In this document: positions 1 to 8,891 of the stretch, piece after piece
How positions within the stretch are numbered: position 1 is the stretch's first letter
Layout of the letters: each line of letters starts with the position of its first letter
Assembly: GCA_938027655.1 (NCBI GenBank)
Contig: CALJAP010000087.1
Span: 1-54,905, forward strand
Reading direction: 5' to 3'
Origin: an uncultured bacterium
GTDB taxonomy: Bacteria; Armatimonadota; HRBIN16
DNA length: 54,905 bases
Position numbers and translations under genes: made by a program
Notes under the pieces: generated by a model
The model's database searches: none
Told to the model about the DNA's origin: nothing
What the model saw: only the letters and a program-made list of their open reading frames with translations

Positions 1-68
1 ACCAGTGCCTGCACATGCAGACGTACGGGGTCATCGTCTGCGATGATGAGCGCGTCGTAAGTTCTCAT
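1..68 (-). CDS. Response regulator receiver-like protein, N-terminus only (runs off window edge)
   Basis: Reverse strand reads MRTYDALIIADDDPVRLHVQALV; acidic DDD cluster after a hydrophobic strand is typical of REC domains. GGAGG lies just upstream of the ATG. The frame stays open upstream to another ATG at 179, also preceded by GGAGG, so the start is uncertain. Confidence 0.5.
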   Translation of the reverse strand, partial: MRTYDALIIADDDPVRLHVQAL

Positions 69-339
69 GCTGTTGCCTCCGTTTGAACCGTACGGTTTCT
101 GCTTGGAGACTCGTCGGTGATTGTCGTGAGATACTACGGTAGAGACAACATCCCTGAAGCGTGATCTCGTCTCAATCATTATGTCGCCTCCATCCATCCT
201 TACCTGACGGGCATCGCGGAGTTTCTTCATCCCAATCAGCCTGCAACCATTGATAACTCCTTCATCAGCTCGGGTTCTCCAAAAACGCAGGTGGATCGTG
301 TACTTGCGGGTCGCCAGTGGTCTATCCCTGTCCACTCTT

Positions 340-615
340 TCAGGGGCGAGAATCCCTCCGGGCAGAGAATACGTCCGGAAGGGTAGTATGATTCAGTCTG
401 CTTCTATAGTAACCAAGATGGACGCAATGAAGAGAGGCTTCGTTGCGGACGTGATGATCCGACATCCACATGTCCCAAATCTGCGGGTCTACATCATCAC
501 TCGGTAGAGTCGGATGTAATCCACGCGACCTGAGAAACTCCCCAACCTCCTGAAACATCTGCGTTGGATCATAGCCCGAAGCGGTATTGATCGGCATGGC
601 AACATATACCTTCAT
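340..615 (-). CDS. Small hypothetical protein; N-terminus (MKVYVAMPIN) resembles nucleoside 2-deoxyribosyltransferase-like proteins, C-terminal half looks degraded
   Basis: ORF with GGAGG 7-8 nt before the ATG at 615; the second half does not look like conserved protein. Confidence 0.3.
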   Translation of the reverse strand: MKVYVAMPINTASGYDPTQMFQEVGEFLRSRGLHPTLPSDDVDPQIWDMWMSDHHVRNEASLHCVHLGYYRSRLNHTTLPDVFSARRDSRP

Positions 616-872
616 GAATAACCTCCAAAAAGGTCCACCATATCCCGTAACTTCCAATAGAACTAGATATACCGATGCAGGAGAAATAGTGCCATTGTCG
701 AAAGTTATTCAAAGATGCGGAAATGAACAGCTGGTCACGCTACCAGGCGGTTGTGGTGGACGGACCAGAAGGGAGTAAAAGCAGGGATTTCACACTCTGG
801 AAGTACTGGCCCAAAAGCGGTCATGTTGCTGTATCTTGTGTTTACGTGAGTGAATTACCACAAGATATAGTA

Positions 873-949
873 TGGTCGGGGTGAGCGGACTTGAACCGCT
901 GACCTCCTGGCCCCCATCCAGGCGCGCTACCAAACTGCGCCACACCCCG
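873..949 (-). tRNA. tRNA-Pro (anticodon GGG), CCA encoded
   Basis: Reverse complement CGGGGTGTGGCGCAGTTTGGTAGCGCGCCTGGATGGGGGCCAGGAGGTCAGCGGTTCAAGTCCGCTCACCCCGACCA: 7-bp acceptor (CGGGGTG/CACCCCG), CCTGG/CCAGG anticodon stem, loop ATGGGGG, GGTTCAAGTCC T-arm, 77 nt. Confidence 0.95.
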
Positions 950-965
950 ACGCTCAGCACGATTT

Positions 966-995
966 ATTATAACAACAACGTGATACGGTTGTCAA
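966..995 (-). promoter_or_regulatory. Sigma70-type promoter of tRNA-Pro
   Basis: Minus strand TTGACA (990-995), 18 nt spacer, TATAAT (966-971), immediately upstream of the tRNA. Confidence 0.75.
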
Positions 996-1084
996 CGTTG
1001 CAACGACGACCCAAGCGGCAACTCAGGGATGATGACTGTGCCGTGCGCAAACACAAAAATCATGCATTTATCAATGCAAAACAC

Positions 1085-1114
1085 TTGACTCTGTCTGCGG
1101 CAATGGGTCATAAT
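1085..1114 (+). promoter_or_regulatory. Putative promoter upstream of the interrupted cupin gene
   Basis: TTGACT (1085-1090), 18 nt spacer, CATAAT (1109-1114). Confidence 0.35.
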
Positions 1115-1303
1115 GTGTTCAGCATCCCTTTGGAGGTGCCCCGATGCACGCAGTGACTGTCTGTCCGTTAGTTGACGCCAAGGCGCAACCCGATGTACAC
1201 ACACTCTCTCAACATGAATACATCGGTGCAGTCCCCTCTTGCATGCCCCTCCTCATGGGATTTGCCCTTCCCGAAACACAACAAACCAAAAAGGAGCCAT
1301 TCC

Positions 1304-1687
1304 ATGCGAATCGCAAAGAAAGATGTTCCGGTACGCATGAACGCACCGGGCGCAGTGGTGCGACAACAAATGAACTTCGGCGATGCCACCGGTTACGGTA
1401 CAATCGGTGCCGAGTACTTTTCGCTGAGCGCAGGTGTTGACCTCGCACCGTTGCTGCAGGGACTAGAGAACAACCTCTGCCAGTCTCCGCACTGAGGATA
1501 CGTGCTAGAGGGCGAACTGACCGTCACCTACGCCGACGGCACGCAAGAAGTAGTACGCGGGCAGGAGCTTTTCTACTTGCCGCCCGGTCACACCGTCAGA
1601 GTGAGCAGAGACGCCGAGTTAATCCTGTTCAGCCCCCAGCGAGAGCACAACACCGTGATAAATCACATCATCAACCAGATGAAGTAG
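1304..1687 (+). pseudogene. Cupin-domain protein interrupted by an in-frame TGA at 1493-1495
   Basis: AGGAG SD before ATG 1304 (MRIAKKDVPVRMNAPGAVVRQQ...NLCQSPH-TGA-GYVLEGELTVTYADGTQEVVRGQELFYLPPGHTVRV...). Both halves are in the same frame and form one continuous cupin. Confidence 0.7.
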
Positions 1688-1926
1688 ACGCTGTGCGCGT
1701 TGCGCTATGTGCCTTCCTTCCCAGGCAGCTGGATAACATCGAGCACAATCTGGGAAAGAAAAGCGGGGCTCACCCCGGCATGGCGATGCTGTGGCTGGGC
1801 GGCTTCGTTGCGGCGGCACTTGCCTTCATGGCCGCCGCAGGAGCATAACAGTCACAGCCCGCCTGAACTATCGGCTCCCACCGAGCTGTAACATGCGGGG
1901 CGTTAACGCCGTCAGTTGCATTCCTC

Positions 1927-1955
1927 TTGACTTGGTTATGCGCATAATGTAAACT
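1927..1955 (+). promoter_or_regulatory. Putative promoter of the HAD hydrolase gene
   Basis: TTGACT (1927-1932), 17 nt, TAAACT (1950-1955); start codon at 1989. Confidence 0.35.
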
Positions 1956-1988
1956 ATGAACAAGAACCAGAGATAGAGGTAACGCACC

Positions 1989-2846
1989 ATGCGCTTCTTG
2001 CCGGGAACGCATATCGAGATTATCCGTGACGACATTCCGCGCGGGCATATCCGCTTCGCCCTGTTTGACTTCGACGGCACGCTCTCCCTCATCCGCGAGG
2101 GATGGCAACAGGTGATGGTGCCTATGATGGTAGAGGTACTCCAGCGCGAGACCAATACTACCGAAACGCCTGAGGAGCTCACACAGGTCGTGCGTGAGTA
2201 CGTGGACCGCCTGACCGGCAAGCAGACTATCTACCAGATGATTCAACTCTGCGAGGAAATAGAGAAACGCGGAGGCAAACCGCGTGATCCGCTAGAGTAC
2301 AAGTGGGAATACCTTGCCCGACTGTGGGAGCGCATCAAACACCGCGTGGAAGGGCTGAAAAACGGCACTATCCATCCTGACGACATGCTGGTTCCCGGCT
2401 CACGCGACCTGCTGGAAAACCTGAAACGGCGCGGTGTGCGCATGTACCTCGCCAGCGGTACCGATGAGATATACGTGCTCGACGAAGCGGCCGCATTGAA
2501 GATAGACGGGTACTTCGAAGGCATCTACGGTGCGATTGATGACTACAAACGCTTCTCGAAAGCGATGGTGATCCAGCATATCATCCAGGCACACTCCCTC
2601 TCCGGCAGAGAGTTTGTCGGCTTCGGAGACGGTTTCGTGGAGATAGAAAACACAAAAGCGGTGGGCGGCATCGCGGTAGGCGTCGCCTCCGACGAGGTAC
2701 GCAAAGAGGGCATCAACGAATGGAAGCGCAACCGCCTCATCGGTGCAGGAGCCGACATCATCATCCCCGAATTTCGGGAACAGGAGAGGCTGGTAGCGTA
2801 TCTGTTTGGGGAGTGGGATGGACAACCTTCCGGTTTACCACGATAA
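1989..2846 (+). CDS. HAD-superfamily hydrolase (phosphoglycolate phosphatase-like)
   Basis: Motif I FALFDFDGTLS, motif II YLASGT, later VGFGDGFVEIE. Confidence 0.85.
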   Translation: MRFLPGTHIEIIRDDIPRGHIRFALFDFDGTLSLIREGWQQVMVPMMVEVLQRETNTTETPEELTQVVREYVDRLTGKQTIYQMIQLCEEIEKRGGKPRDPLEYKWEYLARLWERIKHRVEGLKNGTIHPDDMLVPGSRDLLENLKRRGVRMYLASGTDEIYVLDEAAALKIDGYFEGIYGAIDDYKRFSKAMVIQHIIQAHSLSGREFVGFGDGFVEIENTKAVGGIAVGVASDEVRKEGINEWKRNRLIGAGADIIIPEFREQERLVAYLFGEWDGQPSGLPR

Positions 2847-2859
2847 CCCGCTGTATCTC

Positions 2860-4344
2860 CTAAAGTAAACCCACTTCCACCCGCAGCGTAACGGGCGGCA
2901 ACGGTCTGCTCACCTCCAGACAGGGTCTCTGCTCTCCCCTCAACGGGCGTACCACGCCTCGAACGCTGGCAGAGACCCGCTTCCCCATCCATTCGGACGG
3001 CAAAGGGAGGCGTAACGATTCTATTCTGGCAGACGTGCCCTCGAAATCGTACAATACCCTCTGCTCGTCGCGCGTCATGGTGTAGCGTATCCTGTGCCCG
3101 TTCACCGTAGCGTCAATACGGGCAAAACGCCAATCCTCTGGAAAAGCGGGGCATATCGACACCGAAGCAAAACCCGGCTGCAGGGGACGGACGCCAAATA
3201 GCGCTTCGATCACCGCGATATTGAAGCAGGCAGAAGTGGTGGAATACCCTCGCCGCGGAGGCACAAAATATCCACCGGGGTCCCCTGTCTCAGGGTCATA
3301 ATGCTCCCAAACCTCGCCATCTTGCTCTATTCGTTCCGCTAACCGTACGACCGCCTGGGCGATAAGCGATGGTTTCTCGATTTCGCGCATGGCCAGGCAG
3401 AAGTGAGCAAAAGGTTCCTGCCAGCTGCGCGGTATCCACCAGCCGTTTGTCCATACCCCGCGATACGGCGGATAGGCATACGGAACAGGGAATCGTTGCG
3501 TGATGTGCTGCAGTTGATAATCCACACTCGGCTGCATCTCTTGCGGGCAGAAGACGCCAAAGGCTATCGGCGCGAACACGTTATCGCTCATCACGCACAA
3601 CCCCTCTTCGCCCGTCACCCGGTAGCGATACTGCCCGGTCGCCACTTCGCGCAGGGCGAAGTAGAAGCCATCGGCACTGCGGAAACGCGCCAGATTCTCT
3701 TGCAGACGTTCCCCTTTTTCCTCAAAATACCGGCGTGAAGCGCTATCACCCCGCGCTTCTGCCAGGTGTGCAAACTGGCGCAGGCTAAAAGCGAGGTTGC
3801 ACCCATGATAGAAACTGTACACCCTGCCCGGGTCGGTGTTGGCGGGCTCCCCAATAGATGTGGCAAAGCGATACATGTCGGTGTGCGTCATGCCAACCTG
3901 TTCAGTGTCAAAGCGGGCGTAAAGCCTGTCTACAATCCGCCGCAGGTGTACAGCATCCAGCCCGGTGTCCCCCGTATACAGGTAGCCCAGCGCTACCTGC
4001 AGCAGCCACCAGATATAGAAATGATGGTAGTCGTCGGCGTAGGGTTGAGCGAGTTCGTGCCGTTCCACGCCGTCGGCGGTGAAGGCGGCTCGCAGGATAC
4101 TGGGCGTCGCATCGCGCAGGAACTCGTCGTCCGGCTCACAGTATCGCGCCGCCCACACCAGCCAGCGGTTATCGCGGGTGTCTTGAGCATTCGGACATTG
4201 GGCGTCGATACCGTAACCGCACACGCCGGGCGCCCAGCTATCCTCCCGGGAAGCGGTCAGCTTGTAGCGCTGCAGAAAAGGAAACAATCGTAAAAACGCC
4301 GCGTTGACCTGCTCATTCGGCGTCTGCACGTTACAAGAAGCCAT
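2860..4344 (-). CDS. Six-hairpin glycosidase-like protein
   Basis: 494 aa; all-alpha toroid-like region with YDPETGDPGGYFVPPRRGYSTTSACFNIAVIEALFGVRP and a C-terminal beta domain; family assignment tentative. Confidence 0.55.
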   Translation of the reverse strand: MASCNVQTPNEQVNAAFLRLFPFLQRYKLTASREDSWAPGVCGYGIDAQCPNAQDTRDNRWLVWAARYCEPDDEFLRDATPSILRAAFTADGVERHELAQPYADDYHHFYIWWLLQVALGYLYTGDTGLDAVHLRRIVDRLYARFDTEQVGMTHTDMYRFATSIGEPANTDPGRVYSFYHGCNLAFSLRQFAHLAEARGDSASRRYFEEKGERLQENLARFRSADGFYFALREVATGQYRYRVTGEEGLCVMSDNVFAPIAFGVFCPQEMQPSVDYQLQHITQRFPVPYAYPPYRGVWTNGWWIPRSWQEPFAHFCLAMREIEKPSLIAQAVVRLAERIEQDGEVWEHYDPETGDPGGYFVPPRRGYSTTSACFNIAVIEALFGVRPLQPGFASVSICPAFPEDWRFARIDATVNGHRIRYTMTRDEQRVLYDFEGTSARIESLRLPLPSEWMGKRVSASVRGVVRPLRGEQRPCLEVSRPLPPVTLRVEVGLL

Positions 4345-4504
4345 GTGCCTATCCCCGCTTCCAGATGTTGTTTTTTGCTCTAATTACTTCCCTTCTGGAG
4401 AGGATCAGTCCTTCCTGCCTTTTGGGCGCAGGCTACAGCCTTAAATCTACTAGTTCGCCACACGTGATTTTTTGGATGGTGAGCAAAGCTGTTTCGTGTG
4501 TCTT

Positions 4505-4572
4505 ACTCCCCATGTAGCCGCATCCTTCGGGTTGCGTGACTTCGGCGCAGGCTGAAGCCTGCGGCTACAACG
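4505..4572. repeat. Dispersed double-hairpin repeat, copy A1
   Basis: ctccccatgtagccgcatccttcgggttgcgtgacttcggcgcaggctgaagcctgcggctacaacg; near-identical in inverted orientation at 54823-54892. Confidence 0.8.
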
Positions 4573-4627
4573 TTATCTGGATATTGGCAGCCAGTTCCTG
4601 CTAACCTGTGACGATCAAAATGACACA

Positions 4628-4685
4628 ATAGTGTGAAAAGCAGTCTCCCCACCATTGAAATGGTGGGCTATGGTGAGAATAAACC
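4628..4685. repeat. Dispersed hairpin repeat, copy B1
   Basis: CCCACCATT-GA-AATGGTGGG hairpin followed by gctatggtgagaataaacc; reverse complement of 54721-54768 (tggtgggctatggtgagaagaaacc). Confidence 0.7.
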
Positions 4686-4843
4686 TCTCGGTGAGCCAAT
4701 ACTCCACAACGGTGCGGACGGAGCTCCACCTTCCAGTAGAACGAAGCCTGACAGACTGCTCACCAGCAGGAAAACCAACTCCCTACTCAGAATTTGCTGG
4801 ACGACGTGATGAAGCGCGCAACCATATCTTAAGGAAAAACGAG

Positions 4844-5818
4844 ATGCCCTACTCCCTTTTTGACCGTAGTCGCCTGAAACTGCTCCCGCTATCCGAGCGG
4901 GTGCACGACCTGTCGCTCGACTCGTTCTACCAGCTGGGTGACCCCGTTCCGCCTTACGACGCGCCCGGCTTCGACACACTGGCACAGCGCATCGCTACCG
5001 CCCATCGCAACGGCAAACCGGTTATCCTGATGATGGGCGCGCACGTGATCCGCGCCGGCGTCAGCCGATTCATCATCGACCTGATGGAACGTGGTGTGCT
5101 CACGCATATCGCCATGAACGGCGCAGGACCCATCCACGATTATGAACTCGCCCTCATCGGTAAAACCACCGAAAGCGTCGCGCATTACATCCGAGTGGGG
5201 CAGTTCGGCTTGTGGGAGGAAACGGGACGCCTGAACGAGGCAGCGAAACAGGCTCACGCGGAGGGCATCGGCTTCGGTGAGGCAATCGGGCGTATGATAG
5301 CGGAAGGCGAGTTTCCCTACAGGGAGGTGAGCGTGCTGGCAGCAGGATACCGCCTGCGCGTGCCGATTACCGTGCATATCGGCATCGGCTACGACATCAT
5401 CCACGAACATCCCAACTGCGACGGCGCGGCGCTGGGTGCTGCCTCTTACACCGACTTCCTCGTCTTCGCGCACACTGTGTCGCAACTGGAGGGCGGCGTG
5501 ATGATGGCGTTTGGCTCGGCGGTGATGGCGCCGGAGGTCTACCTGAAGGCACTCTCGATGGCGCGCAACGTGGCGCATCAGGAAGGACGAGAAATCAAAC
5601 ACTTCACTACCGCCGTCTTTGACCTGCTCCCGCTGGAAGGCGACCTGCACCACGAAGCGCCGAAATCCGACCCGCGCTATTACTACCGCCCCTGGAAAAC
5701 CATCCTGGTGCGCACCGTCGCCGACGGCGGAGAGAGCTTCTACTTCTGCGGTGACCACCGCGTCACCTTCCCAAACCTCTACCACCGCGTGCTGCGTTAT
5801 CTGGAGGAAAACGGATGA
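4844..5818 (+). CDS. Conserved hypothetical protein, possible deoxyhypusine-synthase-like Rossmann fold
   Basis: Start reassigned from 4655 to ATG 4844 (AAGGA SD); PVILMMGAHVIRAGVSRFIIDLMERGVLTHIAMNGAGPIHDYELALIGKTTE. 4-nt overlap with the following kinase. Confidence 0.6.
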   Translation: MPYSLFDRSRLKLLPLSERVHDLSLDSFYQLGDPVPPYDAPGFDTLAQRIATAHRNGKPVILMMGAHVIRAGVSRFIIDLMERGVLTHIAMNGAGPIHDYELALIGKTTESVAHYIRVGQFGLWEETGRLNEAAKQAHAEGIGFGEAIGRMIAEGEFPYREVSVLAAGYRLRVPITVHIGIGYDIIHEHPNCDGAALGAASYTDFLVFAHTVSQLEGGVMMAFGSAVMAPEVYLKALSMARNVAHQEGREIKHFTTAVFDLLPLEGDLHHEAPKSDPRYYYRPWKTILVRTVADGGESFYFCGDHRVTFPNLYHRVLRYLEENG

Positions 5819-6855
5819 CCGAACAGCGTTTACAGCAGATTCTCCATCGCTTCCCCGAACAAAGGGTGCTGATTGTCGGGGATTTCTTTCTGGACCATTA
5901 CCTGATTATCGACCGCGCCCTCAGCGAGACTTCCCTAGAGACGGGGCTGGAGGCATATCAGGTGGTGCAAATTCGCAACAGCCCGGGCGCGGGCGGCACA
6001 GTTGCCAACAACCTGCGTGCGCTCGAAGTGCAAACCTACGCCCTCACGCTGGTCGGGCAGGACGGTCTCGGGCATGACCTGCTACACGAACTGCGCCTGC
6101 GAGGCGTGAACGTGGACGGCGTGCTACAACACCCACATCGGTTTACTCCTACGTACACCAAACCGATGTTGCGCGAAGTGGATGGTCGCGTGCATGAGGG
6201 GAACCGATTGGACATAAAGAACCGCACCCCGCTGGAGCCCGAATGGGAAGAGCGTATTATCCGATTGCTACACGACCTGGTGCCGGAGATGGACGGCATC
6301 ATCGTGGCGGACCAGGTGGAGGAGCGCAACTGCGGTGTGGTCACCGACCGCGTGCGCGAAGCGATTTGCCGACTGGCAGCGCAGTACCCGCAAAAGGTTT
6401 TCTTCGCCGATTCGCGTGCCCGCATCGGGGAGTACCATAGTCTGTTCATCAAGCCAAACGGGCGCGAGGCGATGCGCGCCTTCCAACCCGACTGGGAAGG
6501 AACCTGCACGACAGAAGAGGCACGCGAGGTCGGGGTAAAACTCTCGAAGCGTACGGGCAAGCCGGTCTTTCTCACCATTGGCGAGCAGGGCGTATTGGTG
6601 GTGGATGGAGAAAGCATCACCCATGTGCCCGCAGTGCCCGTAACGGGCGAGATAGACATCGTGGGCGCGGGCGATAGCACCTCTGCAGGCACGGTCAGCG
6701 CGTTATGCAGTGGGGCGAATCTGGTAGAAGCCGCTCAGGTGGGACAGCTGGTAGCATCCATCACCGTGCAACAGATAGGCACTACCGGCGTCGCTACGCG
6801 CGAACAGGTACTGCGGCGGCTGAGCGAAGCAAAGAAGTGGGGCTGGGCAGGATAG
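5815..6855 (+). CDS. PfkB-family carbohydrate kinase, RfaE/HldE kinase-domain-like
   Basis: VLIVGDFFLDHYLIIDRALSE..., PGAGGTVANNL, C-terminal DIVGAGDSTSAG signature. Confidence 0.85.
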   Translation: MTEQRLQQILHRFPEQRVLIVGDFFLDHYLIIDRALSETSLETGLEAYQVVQIRNSPGAGGTVANNLRALEVQTYALTLVGQDGLGHDLLHELRLRGVNVDGVLQHPHRFTPTYTKPMLREVDGRVHEGNRLDIKNRTPLEPEWEERIIRLLHDLVPEMDGIIVADQVEERNCGVVTDRVREAICRLAAQYPQKVFFADSRARIGEYHSLFIKPNGREAMRAFQPDWEGTCTTEEAREVGVKLSKRTGKPVFLTIGEQGVLVVDGESITHVPAVPVTGEIDIVGAGDSTSAGTVSALCSGANLVEAAQVGQLVASITVQQIGTTGVATREQVLRRLSEAKKWGWAG

Positions 6856-7018
6856 CACCGGATTTTCTGCAGGTAGCCCAATCCGCGAATTTGAGGTATA
6901 CTAACTGCGCGGTTGGGTGTACAATTTGAAGGACTAAGAGATACTTGTAGTGAATAAACCTGATGTATCCATATAGCTCACTAACTCTTACAAGGGAACG
7001 ACGCGGGTAAATAACGGG

Positions 7019-8875
7019 ATGGCAGAACAATTCTGGACTGCGCCTTTATGGTGTGTTGCTGCATCGGTCGTCACGGCATTGCTTTTCGTGCCACGTAGAA
7101 GCACACACTGGGTATCTGCTTTGCCCACTATTCTCGCCGTCGCATGGAGCGCTGCTCTTGCCCTTTCTGCCTCCGGTCACTACTCGAGCGGTCTGCATAT
7201 ACAGGCAAAATGGCTGGTGGTGGGCGACTGGAGCATCTCCATCGGCGCGAAGCTGGATGGGCTGTCCGTGCTGATGATGGTCATCGTCAGCACCGTCAGC
7301 CTTGCGGTGCAGGTTTACTCGGTAGGCTATATGGCGGGCGATTCCGGTTTTGCCCGCTATTTTGCCGTGATGGCGCTGTTCACCGCCGCCATGCTGGGGC
7401 TGGTGATTGCGGATAATCTGCTCCTGCTCTACATGAGCTGGGAACTGGTAGGGCTCTGCTCTTATCTGCTTATCGGTTTCTGGTACCGCAAACCCGAAGC
7501 CGCTAACGCCGCGAAAAAGGCGTTTGTGGTGACCCGCTTCGGCGACGTGGGCTTCCTGCTCGGTCTCATCTTGCTCTCTTATGCAGCGGGCACTTTCCAG
7601 ATAGACCAGATCGAGGCGCAGGTGGCTAATGGCACGCTTCAGCCGCTCTTCGGCTCGCTAACCACCTTCGCGGCGGCGGTGGCGCTTTTGTTCTTCTGCG
7701 GGGCGGTGGGCAAAAGCGCACAGTTCCCCCTGCATATCTGGCTCCCCGACGCGATGGAGGGTCCCACACCCGTCTCCGCGTTGATTCACGCCGCAACGAT
7801 GGTGGCAGCGGGCGTGTTCCTGGTGGCACGGATGTTCTTTCTGTTCGAAATCGCACCCGTCGCGATGCAAGTGGTTACGCTCATCGGCGGGTTCACCGCG
7901 TTCATGGCAGCCACTATTGCTCTGGCGCAGTTCGACATCAAGCGGGTACTCGCCTACTCTACCATCAGCCAGCTGGGCTACATGATGATGGCGCTGGGGT
8001 TGGGTGACCGCGTAGCAGCCATGTTTCATCTGGGCACACATGCTTACTTTAAGTCGCTCCTGTTCCTCTCGGCGGGCAGCGTGATTCATGCCACCCACAC
8101 GCAGGATATGCGCGAAATGGGTGGACTATTCGGCAAGATGCGCCTGACCGCGTTGACCGCACTGGTAGGCGCCCTTGCGCTGGCTGGCATCTTTCCGCTC
8201 AGCGGCTTCTGGAGCAAAGACGAAATCCTTCTGGCAGCGTGGAGAGGCAACCACTCCTTCGCTTTTGCAGCGGGGCTGGCAACCGCCCTGCTTACCGCTT
8301 TCTACATGACGCGCCTTTGGGTGATGACCTTCCTCGGCGAGCCGCGCAGTGAACACGCCCAACACGCCCATGAGGCTCCAGCCGTGATGAGCGTGCCCCT
8401 GTTCCTGCTGGCGGTCGCCGCAGCGGTTGGTGGAGTGGGAGCACCCGCGGTGCGTAGCGCACTGGAAAATCCGTCGGGCGGTCACGCCACCTTCTCCTTG
8501 CCGCTGGCCCTTTCTGCCACGCTGGTTGCGCTGTTCGGTATCCTCGCGGGCTACCGACTGTACCAGCGACATCAGGCAAAGGAGCCACTGCAGGAGCGAC
8601 TTCCTGCGCCGGTTTATACACTGCTCGAACGCAAATGGTTCGTGGATGATTTCTTCACCTTCGTGGTAGCGCGAGCAGTATTGTGGACGGCTCGCGCCAT
8701 CGCATGGGTGGACAGGCATGTCGTGGACGGCGCCGTGAACGCTGTCGCCTGGTTCACCGGGGCTACCGGCGCGCGCCTGCGCTGGCTAACCAACGGTCAG
8801 GCGCAGTTCTATGTGCTGGTGCTGGTACTGAGCATCCTGGCAACCGTTGCTGCCGTCCTGAGCCGTTTTCAGTAA
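7019..8875 (+). CDS. nuoL: NADH-quinone oxidoreductase subunit L
   Basis: Multi-spanning membrane protein; LLYMSWELVGLCSYLLIGFWY, WLPDAMEGPTPVSALIHAATMVAAGVFLVAR, AYSTISQLGYMMMALG. Confidence 0.95.
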   Translation: MAEQFWTAPLWCVAASVVTALLFVPRRSTHWVSALPTILAVAWSAALALSASGHYSSGLHIQAKWLVVGDWSISIGAKLDGLSVLMMVIVSTVSLAVQVYSVGYMAGDSGFARYFAVMALFTAAMLGLVIADNLLLLYMSWELVGLCSYLLIGFWYRKPEAANAAKKAFVVTRFGDVGFLLGLILLSYAAGTFQIDQIEAQVANGTLQPLFGSLTTFAAAVALLFFCGAVGKSAQFPLHIWLPDAMEGPTPVSALIHAATMVAAGVFLVARMFFLFEIAPVAMQVVTLIGGFTAFMAATIALAQFDIKRVLAYSTISQLGYMMMALGLGDRVAAMFHLGTHAYFKSLLFLSAGSVIHATHTQDMREMGGLFGKMRLTALTALVGALALAGIFPLSGFWSKDEILLAAWRGNHSFAFAAGLATALLTAFYMTRLWVMTFLGEPRSEHAQHAHEAPAVMSVPLFLLAVAAAVGGVGAPAVRSALENPSGGHATFSLPLALSATLVALFGILAGYRLYQRHQAKEPLQERLPAPVYTLLERKWFVDDFFTFVVARAVLWTARAIAWVDRHVVDGAVNAVAWFTGATGARLRWLTNGQAQFYVLVLVLSILATVAAVLSRFQ

Positions 8876-8891
8876 GGGGTGATGACCTGCT

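Noticed and set aside
1144-1440. 98-aa ORF with GGAGG SD overlapping the cupin gene out of frame
   Set aside because: Overlaps the convincing cupin frame for 137 nt and has no recognisable protein character; at most an upstream ORF.
1493-1495. Selenocysteine codon in the cupin gene
   Set aside because: The expected residue at this site is Trp, not Cys, and no convincing SECIS-type hairpin was identified by eye.
1693-1848. GTG-start 51-aa ORF ending in a hydrophobic segment (LGGFVAAALAFMAAAGA)
   Set aside because: No clear SD, no homology recognised; insufficient support for a CDS call.
4889-5785. 298-aa minus-strand ORF opposite the DHS-like gene
   Set aside because: Shadow ORF; the plus strand has proper SD, start and overlap with the downstream kinase.
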